DNA of 64,000 nucleotides from Streptomyces sp. AA1529. GTDB taxonomy: Bacteria; Actinomycetota; Actinomycetes; Streptomycetales; Streptomycetaceae. Made by a program: the position numbers and the translations under genes. The stretch is from contig NZ_ALAP01000042.1 in the NCBI RefSeq assembly GCF_000280905.1, positions 62,001-126,000 of the forward strand. Reading direction: 5' to 3'. Of the stretch, positions 25,332 through 33,382 are shown piece by piece. Position 1 is the first letter of the stretch; each line of letters opens with the position of its first letter. Below the pieces are notes generated by a model that saw only the letters and a program-made list of their open reading frames with translations, was not told where the DNA came from and did no database searches.

Positions 25332-26210
25332 TCAGGCAGTGACGACCGCCTGGACCTCGTCCACCGACAGCGACTGCTCCGCAGTCATCGCTATGCCGGG
25401 AACCACCCCGGAATCCCCAGCCCCGCGCCAGGTAACATCCCAGACCACCCGAACCCTGACCCGGTACTTCCCGCCCGGCTCCGAGAACGATGCACGCCGG
25501 TAGGTATGGCCACAGTCCGGCGACGACGAATGCGCCCCGAACCGAGCCGAATACGGCGTACCCGGCCCATGGCACACCACCGACGCACCATCACCCATCG
25601 ACCACACCGCCTTCCGCGGCCTCGCCGTCGCCGTCACCGTCACCCCATCGACAGACGCCGACTCCGACACCGGCCCCCAGGACGATGACTGCACCCACAT
25701 CCACGTCGGCACATGCACCACCTGCGTGAAATCAGCAGCCGGACTCGTACGAATCACCGGCCTCGGCAATCGCAGCTGCTCCACCGCCGCCTGCGCCACC
25801 TCAGCCACCGACACCTTCCGCTTCGCCTTGCCAGGTTGTCCCTTCGAACGCCCCTGAGCGCCTGGAGGCACCAGGAAAGGCGCCATCCCGCCGCGAATCC
25901 CTCCAAAGCCGTGACTGGACTTCAGGTCGGGCAACTCCCACTTCGCGCTACCAACGGCGCGACGCCCACCAGAGCGAGCGGGAGGGGCCTTCGGGGAAGG
26001 TCCAGATGACTTGCTCCGGGCGCCTGTGGCTGAAGAGGCCGCCTTCCCCGCACGGACCGTGCAACCTTCTGGTGTGCAGGTAACGCCACCGAACCGTTCT
26101 CGAATCTCCTCCGCCATCGCGGGCTGCCCAAGAAGTGACACAAACATGATTCCGGCGAGAGTGGCCCCTGCGCCCTGCCACGCGCGGGTCCGCGACGATC
26201 CGGCTAGCAC
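25332..26210 (-). CDS. Secreted protein of the Tad operon, unknown function
   Basis: About 292 residues. A signal peptide is evident (GATLAGIMFVSLLGQPAMA, cleavage likely after AMA). The mature part begins with a Cys pair (GVTCTPEGCTV), then a low-complexity Lys/Ser/Pro/Gly stretch, then a compact beta-rich domain with two Cys (VVCHGPG, SPDCGHTY) and motifs WMWVQSSSWGPV and VDGVTVTATARPRKAVWSMG. I know no family name. GTG at 26210 overlaps the lipoprotein stop by 7 nt and has GAGG upstream. Probably a surface component or adhesin linked to the pilus. Confidence 0.6.
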   Translation of the reverse strand: MLAGSSRTRAWQGAGATLAGIMFVSLLGQPAMAEEIRERFGGVTCTPEGCTVRAGKAASSATGARSKSSGPSPKAPPARSGGRRAVGSAKWELPDLKSSHGFGGIRGGMAPFLVPPGAQGRSKGQPGKAKRKVSVAEVAQAAVEQLRLPRPVIRTSPAADFTQVVHVPTWMWVQSSSWGPVSESASVDGVTVTATARPRKAVWSMGDGASVVCHGPGTPYSARFGAHSSSPDCGHTYRRASFSEPGGKYRVRVRVVWDVTWRGAGDSGVVPGIAMTAEQSLSVDEVQAVVTA

Positions 26211-26752
26211 GACCCGGCCTCGTGCATGTACAGGTCCGATACCTTCCAAGTCCCCTTGCTGCGCTTGACCGTGGCATCCGCCTTGAAATGACTTCCCGGG
26301 TTGTTGTCTTCCGGCTCGCCATTGCGTTTGTACAGCAGCCAATCGGTGCCGTCGACGCAGTCTCGAATGACAACCTTTCCACTCTTCGCAGAGATCACCT
26401 CGGGATGCGGACGGGGCGTTCCCTTACCAACAAGCTTGTCCTTTTGGGAACTCCGAAGGCCATACTTCATCAGCTGAAGAGCGCCGCCCTCAGCGTGGTC
26501 ATCAAGGCGCTTTGAGGAAGGATCCGACGTCTTCGACGCCTGAGCGAGATCACCCCACATCGCCCGGTAGGCAGACAGCGCTTCCCGACGCACCGACGAA
26601 TGGGTGCCGGGATTCACGGTCTCCCGTACGGACTGTTCGGGCAACGGTTTGGGCTCCGATGGACCGCCCGAACAACCAGCCGTCACAAGCGTCGTCGCGC
26701 CCAGCGCCGCGACAAGCGCCATCCAGCGCCGCGGGGAACGCGTCAGAACCAC
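26204..26752 (-). CDS. Lipoprotein, first gene of the Tad operon
   Basis: About 182 residues with a lipoprotein signal: basic start, hydrophobic stretch MALVAALGATTLVTAGC and lipobox TAGC. The mature domain has conserved-looking aromatic and charged residues (SAYRAMWGDLAQASKTSDPS, KSGKVVIRDCVDGTDWLLYK) and resembles small secreted proteins that precede Tad genes in Streptomyces. The frame offers GTG at 26758 and 26752; GAGG is too near the first, so 26752 is more likely. The mature protein has two Cys besides the lipid Cys. Confidence 0.65.
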   Translation of the reverse strand: MVLTRSPRRWMALVAALGATTLVTAGCSGGPSEPKPLPEQSVRETVNPGTHSSVRREALSAYRAMWGDLAQASKTSDPSSKRLDDHAEGGALQLMKYGLRSSQKDKLVGKGTPRPHPEVISAKSGKVVIRDCVDGTDWLLYKRNGEPEDNNPGSHFKADATVKRSKGTWKVSDLYMHEAGSC

Positions 26753-26758
26753 GCACAC

Positions 26759-27155
26759 TCCTCATGACCTCGTGAGTTCGGTGGAGCACGAACTGTAGCG
26801 GTAGCCAGCCGATTCTAACCACTCACAGTGATACGACAATTACCGGCTGGGAACCTCCGGCCTGCCCTGCGCTCGTGACGAGACACCCGGCAAGCCTTGT
26901 CACCGTTAACGCGCCGAACCTTCCCGGAAGGCGACGGATCAGGCTCCTTCGCCCGTCGGACTACTGGGGCAACGCGCTCACGGCGAGTCGACGGAGGGCT
27001 GAGGCAGGCAACCGCACGCAGCGCAGACCCCCGTCACAGCCGGAGGAGGAATAGCCAGCCCGGGGCTCGCTTCCCGAACATCTCTATCTCCTCAGGGTGT
27101 TCACTGGAACATCCGCCGTAACGCCCACGTATCGGGAGGTGTTGCGCAGGCGGGT
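26759..27155. promoter_or_regulatory. Upstream region of the Tad operon, no gene
   Basis: About 400 bp with no ORF supported by family features. It must contain the promoter of the minus-strand Tad operon. I see no clear inverted repeats or sigma-factor boxes that I would defend. Base composition is lower in GC than the genes on either side. Confidence 0.45.
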
Positions 27156-27500
27156 GTGAGGGGAGCCAACGCCGTAGCGCTGCTGGCGCGGACAAGCATG
27201 ACGCCCCTTGCGAGGGCCGGGGAACCTTTCACCGCCACGGGCACCGTGACGGCCAAGAAGGGCTGCTACGTGACAACGACGAGCGCGGTGATCCGATCCG
27301 CCGGCCGTCGTCGCGATCGAGCCGTAGGCGTGGCTTACGGGAGCGATCGTGGAGCAACTTCGGGCGAGACGAGGTGGACCAAGGTCCGCATGCGCGGAGA
27401 CAAGCTCAACTGGGTAGCCACGCAGCTCCTATCCACCCCGGACGAGGATGTGCGTATGAACCCGCCCGGGATGTGGGGTGGACCCGACGCTGAGACCGTC
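27156..27500 (+). pseudogene. Possible SH3-like secreted protein fragment
   Basis: The frame starting at a GTG at 27156 gives TATGTVTAKKGCYVTTTSAV, a stretch of basic residues, then TRWTKVRMRGDKLNWVATQL, which together resemble one bacterial SH3-like repeat (Cys-Tyr start, Trp-Val end) with a disrupted middle. There is no signal peptide in frame. Beyond about 27500 the frame looks non-coding and runs antisense over the next gene. I regard it as a decayed fragment; it could also be chance. Confidence 0.25.
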
Positions 27501-27742
27501 GGGTCTCCACTTCACGCCATCGAGAGAATCCACACCGGACTCGTCCCGCCTCCCGGTGGTACTCCCAGCTCTTCAACTTCTGTACATGCCGAACGCCCCT
27601 ATAGTTGGGGCCACGGTCGGTTCCGAAACGATGCGTGGCCCCTCTTCAGAGCTCGAAGGATCGCCGAGGCTGATCCGGGCCCGCACGACGTGCGGTTATG
27701 GATAGGCCAGCTGGGTACCGACGCCACCCGCCGCCAGGTGGT

Positions 27743-28216
27743 TCAAATGGCGGCAGCGCCAACCACGAACCACGCCACCTTCGTCGCACCCGTGCGGCAA
27801 AAGCCCCATCTGCCGCCGGCCAGTTGATGAATCACGTGCAACCCTCGCCCCCGTTCTCCCAACAAGCTCAGTAGCGACTCCAGCCCAACGCCGCGGCTCT
27901 GCTCCTCAGGAAGAAAGAGGGGATCGGGCGGGAGCTGAGGAAGTTCGGGCAGTCGGGGATCACCATCCTGCACTTCACACACCCACCCCGACAATATGCG
28001 CTGCAATCGGACCTCGTACGGTCCACAGGCGTGCTCGGCCGCGTTGGCCACCAGCTCCGACAGCACAAGCTGGGAATCCTCCCGCGCCTCTGCTTCAACC
28101 CCGAAACGGGCCAGTGCTTCGCCCAGCGCTAGACGGGCTTCTGCGGTCGGTAGCGGCGTGCTGTCATTCCAGCGGTAGACCACGATGCCGCTTCCCGCCC
28201 GGGGCGGGGCGCTCAC
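27743..28216 (-). CDS. Anti-sigma-factor-type ATP-binding protein (RsbW-like HATPase)
   Basis: A 157-residue protein with the GHKL fold: N-box QLVLSELVANAAEHACGPYE (about 46-65), a weak G1 region and a G2-like RGVGLESLLSLLGERGRGLH. Streptomyces have many such small kinases that bind sigma factors or anti-sigma antagonists. The GTG overlaps the stop of the small upstream gene as GTGA, so they are probably co-translated. No target sigma factor is beside it. Confidence 0.75.
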   Translation of the reverse strand: MSAPPRAGSGIVVYRWNDSTPLPTAEARLALGEALARFGVEAEAREDSQLVLSELVANAAEHACGPYEVRLQRILSGWVCEVQDGDPRLPELPQLPPDPLFLPEEQSRGVGLESLLSLLGERGRGLHVIHQLAGGRWGFCRTGATKVAWFVVGAAAI

Positions 28217-28371
28217 CGTGCGCTCCTTCGGGCAGCGTGACGACCGCCGCCGCGCCGGTGCCGCCCGGGACCGGGGTCCAAGCAGGTCCGTACCGGTTCA
28301 TACGCGAGCGATGCACCTCCAAAGAAGACGGAGAAGATCAGTAGACAGACAGTGGGGGTGAGGGACGGCAT
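28213..28371 (-). CDS. Small membrane-anchored peptide coupled to the anti-sigma kinase
   Basis: A 52-residue product starting MPSLTPTVCLLIFSVFFGGA, one hydrophobic N-terminal helix followed by a basic tail. It has a near-perfect ribosome site (GGGAGG, 5 nt spacing) and its stop overlaps the start of the next gene (GTGA), both good signs of a real gene. It may anchor or regulate the kinase, or act as a leader peptide coupling its translation. No homologue is known to me. Confidence 0.55.
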   Translation of the reverse strand: MPSLTPTVCLLIFSVFFGGASLAYEPVRTCLDPGPGRHRRGGGRHAARRSAR

Positions 28372-28687
28372 CGGTACCTCCCGGCGAATCGCCCATTGGG
28401 TCACGACGACGACACCGCCGAGCGGTACAAGAGCGGAATTTCAGCCCACCGAACGGGTGACACGCCTCTCCCGAAGTCCTCCAGTTAGCTTCGGGTGTGG
28501 ACGATCGCGTAATTCGCCGGGGGTGAGTTCACGTAATTCCCCAGGTGATGGAACGAGCGCATGGGCTGGAGCGCTGCATGCCACGGCTGTGAGCCTTCGC
28601 GTCTCCCGGCATGGTCGGTAGCAATTACGGAAAGGGCCTGAGAGGCTGCCTGAAGGCAGCGTCGGCGATTCGTCAGGGGACATCGAG
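28372..28687. other. Intergenic region between divergent genes
   Basis: About 315 bp with no supported gene; promoters of the minus-strand peptide-kinase pair and the plus-strand nucleotidyltransferase must lie here. It contains a loose direct repeat of CGTAATTC-type sequence (28506-28550 region, GTAATTCgCC and GTAATTCcCC about 30 bp apart) that could be a regulator site. Confidence 0.4.
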
Positions 28688-29140
28688 GTGCGCGATCAGC
28701 CAGTCAGCGTTCCAGGCGTGCTGCCGCCGGAGCGGGCCGCGGAGATCGGCGAGGTCATCGACCGGACCACACGTTGGGCGAGCGAACGCGAAGACGTCGT
28801 CGGGTTGTTGCTGGTCGGATCATGCGCTCGCGGTGCCGCGGAACCCGACTCCGACATCGACTTCGTCCTGCTCACCACGGACGAATCCCGATACCTCCTG
28901 AACGATGGCTGGCCTGCTGAGCTTGGGCGGGGCGAGCTGATCCGGACCAGGTCATGGGGGCCGATCACCGAACGACGTTACTCCACGGCCTCCGGACTGA
29001 AAGTCGAGATGAACATTGGCTCTCCGAACTGGGCAAAGACGGATCCCGTCGACCCCGGGACGCATCGCGTCATCACCGACGGTGTCCGCGTGCTGTATGA
29101 CCCAGCAGGCGTCTGTGCCGACCTTCTCGGTGCCTGCTAG
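28688..29140 (+). CDS. Minimal nucleotidyltransferase (MNT/KNT-like)
   Basis: The 150-residue protein has the Pol-beta superfamily signature GSCARGAAEPDSDIDFVLL (about residues 44-62), with the two metal-binding Asp of DSDID and a third acidic residue probably in LKVEMNI. Such proteins transfer a nucleotide to antibiotics (aminoglycoside adenylyltransferase-like) or to proteins (MNT antitoxins). It is not paired with a HEPN gene, so the antitoxin reading is weak. The next gene is a phosphotransferase that could also be a resistance determinant. GTG start with AGGGG upstream. Confidence 0.7.
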   Translation: MRDQPVSVPGVLPPERAAEIGEVIDRTTRWASEREDVVGLLLVGSCARGAAEPDSDIDFVLLTTDESRYLLNDGWPAELGRGELIRTRSWGPITERRYSTASGLKVEMNIGSPNWAKTDPVDPGTHRVITDGVRVLYDPAGVCADLLGAC

Positions 29141-29432
29141 CCGATCAGCGGTGGGGCTCGCGCTTCCCCGGGGCTGAGAAGCGGTAGTCGTACCGATCTT
29201 GTTGGGTGCCAGTTCGAGTGCGGTGACTCGGTCGCGTGATCTTCGGCTTCTGCGTGCATGAAGGCAGGGCCTCCTGTCCAGCTCGGGTTTGTCGAAGTCC
29301 GAACGACCTGGTCAGGAGGCAGATCCCCTACGGAAACGGGGCATGAGCAGCTGTGCTGCGAATATCAGCAGTTGATGACCATCTGGCGCCACAGCCTGAC
29401 TCGCTGCGGCGCCAGTAGGCATCGCGCCTACG
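29141..29432. other. Intergenic region, no gene seen
   Basis: About 290 bp between the nucleotidyltransferase and the convergent phosphotransferase. No coding pattern, RNA gene or convincing hairpin was found. Confidence 0.4.
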
Positions 29433-30338
29433 TCACAGGATGCTCCACTGCATGCCGCTGTCCCTGCGACGAAGTCCTTCCACCCGTCTCCGTACTTCTG
29501 CCAGGCTCGCAGGCGCGTGGCGTACCTTGCGGGCATTTGTCGTGATCATGCGTAGCTCACGGATGGCGGCCAAGGTCGGGTAGCCCGGCCAGCGCGTAAC
29601 GTCCCAACCGTAGGTGTCGGCGAAAGCCTGGTAGTGGCCTGGGCCGTAGCCGAACCGTCGGCAGTGGACTTCAACTGTCACCAGATCCCACTCGGGCTGA
29701 CCGTACGCCACCGTGTCCCAGTCGCACAGGACAGCGCCGCCATCGCCTGTGTGCAACGCGTTCCGGTGCTGCGGGTCGCCCTGGATCAGCCCCCTGATCA
29801 TGGCGAATTCCACCTGGCTGAGGTCCTTCTCTAGGCGATCAGCCTCCTCCGAGAGGAACTGGACGGAGTCGGGCGGCAGACACGTGATGGCGGACAGTGA
29901 GCGTCGGATCGCCCTGATGTTGTCGTGCTGAGGGAGGGAGAGCTCGGGCGAGGGCAGGGAGTGCAGTGTGTGGAGGGGCCTGGCCAGCTGTTGCGCTTCC
30001 ACAGGCTGCTCGGGCTGGGGTAGATACGTCCAGAAGGTGATGCCGTGCCCATCGACGACAACAGGCTGGGCCACGTGGTGCAAAGGGACGCCAGGGAAGC
30101 CGACATCCATGAGCCAACGGGCGAAGGCTACAGTGCGTGCGACGTCGTCGAGGCAGGATCCCCGACGAGCGATCTTGACAACTACCTGCTCCTTCTCGAG
30201 TAGGACGACCGCGTTTGTGTGTCCACGCAAAAGGCGTGCGTCGCGGCTATCAAGCCCAGCAACCGCGCACCCTTGCTCCAGGACCTGATACAGCTCGGAC
30301 TCGTCGTACCCGCCGGGGGTCGGCGCAGGTTCTGTCAT
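29433..30338 (-). CDS. Aminoglycoside-phosphotransferase-like kinase
   Basis: The 301-residue protein has a kinase-like APH fold. The N-lobe has VVLLEKEQVVVKIARRG with the ATP-binding Lys. The catalytic loop reads MIRGLIQGDPQHRNALH (Asp of GD, Asn two turns on) and the metal-binding Asp is in GAVLCDWDTVAYGQPEWDLV. Family members phosphorylate aminoglycosides, sugars or choline, and many Streptomyces copies have unknown substrate. ATG with GGAG 7 nt upstream. It follows the XRE regulator gene in the same direction with a 33-nt gap, so they may be co-transcribed. Confidence 0.75.
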   Translation of the reverse strand: MTEPAPTPGGYDESELYQVLEQGCAVAGLDSRDARLLRGHTNAVVLLEKEQVVVKIARRGSCLDDVARTVAFARWLMDVGFPGVPLHHVAQPVVVDGHGITFWTYLPQPEQPVEAQQLARPLHTLHSLPSPELSLPQHDNIRAIRRSLSAITCLPPDSVQFLSEEADRLEKDLSQVEFAMIRGLIQGDPQHRNALHTGDGGAVLCDWDTVAYGQPEWDLVTVEVHCRRFGYGPGHYQAFADTYGWDVTRWPGYPTLAAIRELRMITTNARKVRHAPASLAEVRRRVEGLRRRDSGMQWSIL

Positions 30339-30371
30339 GTGCTCCAGGCTCGCCGACCACCCACCTTGCTG

Positions 30372-31766
30372 TCACATCTGTCCTGGAGGCAGGGCAAGGA
30401 TTTCCCGCAGCTCACGTGCTGCCCGACGCCCCCGTATAGCGGGCGGAATAGCATCAATGACGTTGCGGGCGCGCTCTTCCACGATCGGCGTACGGTGAGC
30501 CGGATCGACCTCCAGGAACGTCGCTCCGGCCAGTTGGCAGGCTTCTGTCGGGCTGCGGTCCAGTGCAAGGCATAGAGCTGCCTCAAGGCGAAGGAGGGTC
30601 GGATCGATGCCGGTCCGCCTGGGATATAGACGCAGGGCTTCTTCCTGCACACGTCGTGTCTGGCTGGTTCGACCGAGAGCCGTCAGTGTCCCACTCTTGT
30701 AGAGCAGAAGTCGCCGTTCCGGGAACGCGAAGGCATCGTTGTCGGTGTCGACGCCAGCGCAACTCTTCTCGAACACGAGTAGTGCATGCCGGAGCGCCGA
30801 CTCCGCATTCTCTGAGTCGCCCAGTTGCGCGAGGGCTCGCGCCTCCGCCGCTGCCGCGAAAGCGGCGGTCGCGCTGGGACGGCTCCTGCTGAGAATCCGA
30901 GCCTCCCTGGCGAGTGAGACAGCCGACTCCACGGGACCGTAGTAAAAGGGAAGCATCGCGGCCTGTGCTCTCACCCGCGCCCGGAGCTCCGCGTTGCCAC
31001 TGTCGTCCGCGGCATTGCGAGCTGTCGCGAACCAGGTCTGCGACCTGGTCAGCTCACCGAGCTTCATCAGCGCGTCGGCGATCAGCGTCGCCAGCATGGC
31101 CGTGAGTTCGGACAACCGCGCCTGCATCGAGGCCGGCTGCCGTTCCGCGGCCAGCCGTCCCACCTCTGCCAACTGGTCGAGAAGGATCTTCAGCATCGGC
31201 GCGGGTGGCATGGAAACGTACTCCTTCCGCGCCCAAAGCACCTGTTCATCCAGAAGGTCCAGCTGGGGCGTGCTGACAGTTCCGGCAGCAAGGGTGCGGT
31301 CGATCGACCGTCGAGCAGCGTCGACACGCTGCTCGAGTGTCTCGCCCGCACCGGTCTCTGAGAGGGTTCGCGAGGAAGACAGTGCAGGCTCAGCCGGCAC
31401 CGGATCATGAGACGGGAGCGGGACAACAGTATTCACCGCGAGGTCGAACCCAAGATCCTGAGACTCGCACTCGTAGAAGGTGCAGAGCAATCGGATCGTG
31501 TTGCAGTGTGGCCGACGGTCCGTCTCCCAGTGCCCCAGTGCGGCCGTGTCCACTCCAGGCCCTCGAGGAGGCCCCTCCGTCAGCTCGTTCAGGCCGTCAA
31601 CCGCCTGCTTGAGGGTGAGACCTCGAGCCAGACGATGAGCACGCAGTAGAGACACAAGGCAGTGGTCATGGATCGCCAATGCGATCTCGCTGACGGACTG
31701 ACCTCGGCCAGCGGCTTCCCTTCGCAACCGGTGCGCGCATGACGGGCGATGCGAGCGGCGCTCCAT
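30372..31766 (-). CDS. XRE-type regulator with C-terminal TPR domain
   Basis: A 464-residue protein. The N-terminal part has a helix-turn-helix of XRE type (SLLRAHRLARGLTLKQAVDG, then DTAALGHWETDRRPHCNTIR, about residues 38-90). The rest is alpha-helical with TPR-like spacing (ARRSIDRTLAAGTVSTPQLD, SLAREARILSRSRPSATAAF, LGDSENAESALRHALLVFEK). Such regulators in Streptomyces often sense small peptides or control development. I chose ATG at 31766 because GGGAGGG is 5 nt upstream. Two identical palindromes lie 90-135 bp upstream, in the region shared with the divergent anti-sigma kinase gene. Confidence 0.72.
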   Translation of the reverse strand: MERRSHRPSCAHRLRREAAGRGQSVSEIALAIHDHCLVSLLRAHRLARGLTLKQAVDGLNELTEGPPRGPGVDTAALGHWETDRRPHCNTIRLLCTFYECESQDLGFDLAVNTVVPLPSHDPVPAEPALSSSRTLSETGAGETLEQRVDAARRSIDRTLAAGTVSTPQLDLLDEQVLWARKEYVSMPPAPMLKILLDQLAEVGRLAAERQPASMQARLSELTAMLATLIADALMKLGELTRSQTWFATARNAADDSGNAELRARVRAQAAMLPFYYGPVESAVSLAREARILSRSRPSATAAFAAAAEARALAQLGDSENAESALRHALLVFEKSCAGVDTDNDAFAFPERRLLLYKSGTLTALGRTSQTRRVQEEALRLYPRRTGIDPTLLRLEAALCLALDRSPTEACQLAGATFLEVDPAHRTPIVEERARNVIDAIPPAIRGRRAARELREILALPPGQM

Positions 31767-31855
31767 CTTCCCTCCCCTCACCAGGCTCACCTCGCTGCCA
31801 GTCCAGTGACAGCTCACCTACTCTGCGTCAGAACCGTCGCGACCTCAATGCGTAA

Positions 31856-31869
31856 TCACGAATTCGTGA
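31856..31869. promoter_or_regulatory. Palindromic operator, copy 1
   Basis: Perfect 14-bp palindrome TCACGAATTCGTGA in the 300-bp gap between the divergent XRE regulator and anti-sigma kinase genes. An identical second copy lies at 31887-31900, centre to centre 31 bp, close to three helical turns. Confidence 0.75.
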
Positions 31870-31886
31870 ATGTAGCGGTAGGCGAG

Positions 31887-31900
31887 TCACGAATTCGTGA
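31887..31900. promoter_or_regulatory. Palindromic operator, copy 2
   Basis: Second perfect copy of TCACGAATTCGTGA. Both copies are AT-rich islands in a GC-rich region. The helical phasing suggests two dimers of one regulator binding on the same DNA face. The nearest candidate regulator is the XRE protein encoded at 30372-31766. Confidence 0.75.
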
Positions 31901-32070
31901 TCAGCGGCTGTTGCCCGTCCGGGGCATGAGAACGAATCTTGCTCCCTCGGAAGCCCACAGCACTCGCCGGCCAGGAGAACTGACGCCCCGTCCGTCGAGC
32001 TTGCAGGCGCCGTCCTCTTGGTCAACAGGCCAGGCCCGGCGGCACCCGTCAGACCTGAGAGGCAGGCGTG

Positions 32071-32574
32071 ATGACGAGCATGATGGACCGGCAGCTCCTA
32101 GCGATGGCCACCGACGGTGTCGGAGCCGAACACGCCAAGCTTGCGGTCGAGTGCGAAGCGGAGGCTGTCCGCAAGGCGCGAGACTTCGCTCGAGGGCAGC
32201 TTGCGACATGGGGCTTCCTCAAGTGCAGCGATTTCAGCGAGCGGGTCGTTCTCGTCATGAGCGAACTGGTGACCAATGCAGTACAGCACGCCAGGACCAG
32301 GCCGCCGGGTGAGAACGAGTCAATCGACATCGCGACGGTTCTCATGCCGGATCACATCGTCGGAGTTTTGGTGGCCGACAACTCCCCCAGAGCGCCGTTG
32401 TGCAGTGCCAAGGACTCGGCAGAGGCCACTCACGGGCGCGGTCTGCTCCTCGTCAGTGCGCTCGCGGACGGTTGGACTGCGGTACCCCGACCGTTCCCGG
32501 ACGGAGCTCAGGGGAAGGGGATCTGGGCCTTCTTCCAGTCCCCCACGGCCCACGCCCTGCCTCAGTCGGCGTGA
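32071..32574 (+). CDS. Anti-sigma-factor-type ATP-binding protein (RsbW-like HATPase)
   Basis: A 167-residue GHKL protein with N-box VVLVMSELVTNAVQHARTRP, G1 region VLVADNSPRAPLC (Asp-x-Ser/Asn) and G2 THGRGLLLVSALADGW. Divergent from the XRE regulator and controlled from the same region, so the pair is probably one regulatory unit of the kind where an XRE protein and an RsbW-like kinase are linked, as seen repeatedly in Streptomyces genomes. GTG at 32068 is an alternative start three bases earlier. Confidence 0.8.
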   Translation: MTSMMDRQLLAMATDGVGAEHAKLAVECEAEAVRKARDFARGQLATWGFLKCSDFSERVVLVMSELVTNAVQHARTRPPGENESIDIATVLMPDHIVGVLVADNSPRAPLCSAKDSAEATHGRGLLLVSALADGWTAVPRPFPDGAQGKGIWAFFQSPTAHALPQSA

Positions 32575-32643
32575 CAAGGGCGCTGGTGTCGAACCGATAC
32601 CTCAGGTTTTTCCTACCTATGTCTCATCGCCTCGGAGTCTCTC

Positions 32644-33054
32644 GTGATGCAGGTGCAGTGGAGTCGTTACCCATGGCACGTCCAGAGGGGAGCCGCTCGT
32701 GCTGGCGACGTGTCGCTGCTCGTGCCAGAGCGCGACAGTGTAGAGACCAGTACTGCTTTGGGCATGACGGCTCTGGAGCGGCTGTTGGAGGAGCCGTCGC
32801 CAGTGGGGCCTGTCTTGGAGTGCCTTGCGCACACGCGGGTGCTCATCCCGGTGCCGACTGGCACCGCCGTGTGGTGGACGGCAGCCCACTCCACGTGCCG
32901 CCGCGGCATGTGGCAGTGCAGCGGCGCCCCCTACGCACCACGCTGTGTTCTTCAATGGCGTGCGCCTGGGCCCGGGGCTGTGGTGACGGAGCCGCGGCGT
33001 CTGCACGATCTCCTGAGCGAGTGCCGCTCCCAGCTGCGTCAATCAGCTGCGTGA
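32644..33054 (+). CDS. Hypothetical protein
   Basis: A 136-residue product with ECLAHTRVLIPVPTGTAVWW, CRRGMWQCSG and VTEPRRLHDLLSECRSQLRQ. The pattern of an Ile/Val-Pro-x-Gly-Thr-Ala strand with Trp and a Cys pair followed by a C-terminal helix occurs in small uncharacterised Streptomyces proteins near XRE/ATPase gene pairs, but I cannot name a family. Starts with GTG (GGAG 6 nt upstream). Confidence 0.45.
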   Translation: MMQVQWSRYPWHVQRGAARAGDVSLLVPERDSVETSTALGMTALERLLEEPSPVGPVLECLAHTRVLIPVPTGTAVWWTAAHSTCRRGMWQCSGAPYAPRCVLQWRAPGPGAVVTEPRRLHDLLSECRSQLRQSAA

Positions 33055-33072
33055 CCGACATGGCCGCCCATC

Positions 33073-33267
33073 GTGATCGTTCACACCCCCTTCGCATTCG
33101 CACTGCTGGTCATCACGGTAGTGCTGTGTCGCACTTCCGCACTGCATGCCGGACACGCCGTGGTGTGCGTACTGCTGGGCTTCTACCTGGCCTCCACTTC
33201 GCTGGCGCCGACGATCGGCCACGTGGTGGCGGCTGTCCTCGACAGTCTCGGCCACATCCGCTTCTAG
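33073..33267 (+). CDS. Small two-helix membrane protein
   Basis: 64 residues: a first hydrophobic segment (FAFALLVITVVLC), a short polar link with His, a second segment (VVCVLLGFYLASTSLAPTIG) and a helix ending HIRF. It lies 18 nt after the hypothetical gene and about 115 bp before the conservon, in the same direction. Function unknown. Confidence 0.5.
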   Translation: MIVHTPFAFALLVITVVLCRTSALHAGHAVVCVLLGFYLASTSLAPTIGHVVAAVLDSLGHIRF

Positions 33268-33382
33268 ACCAGTCGTTGAGGCGCAGCACCGGTCCGCTCC
33301 CCCCTGCATGTTGCGGCCGGGAGGCCGCACCTCGGCAGCCCTCCAGCTCGCCCACCTCCACCCGACGACTGTCTGAGGCTCC

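Noticed and set aside
28688..29140. HEPN/MNT toxin-antitoxin pair
   Set aside because: No HEPN gene is next to the nucleotidyltransferase; the neighbour is a phosphotransferase.
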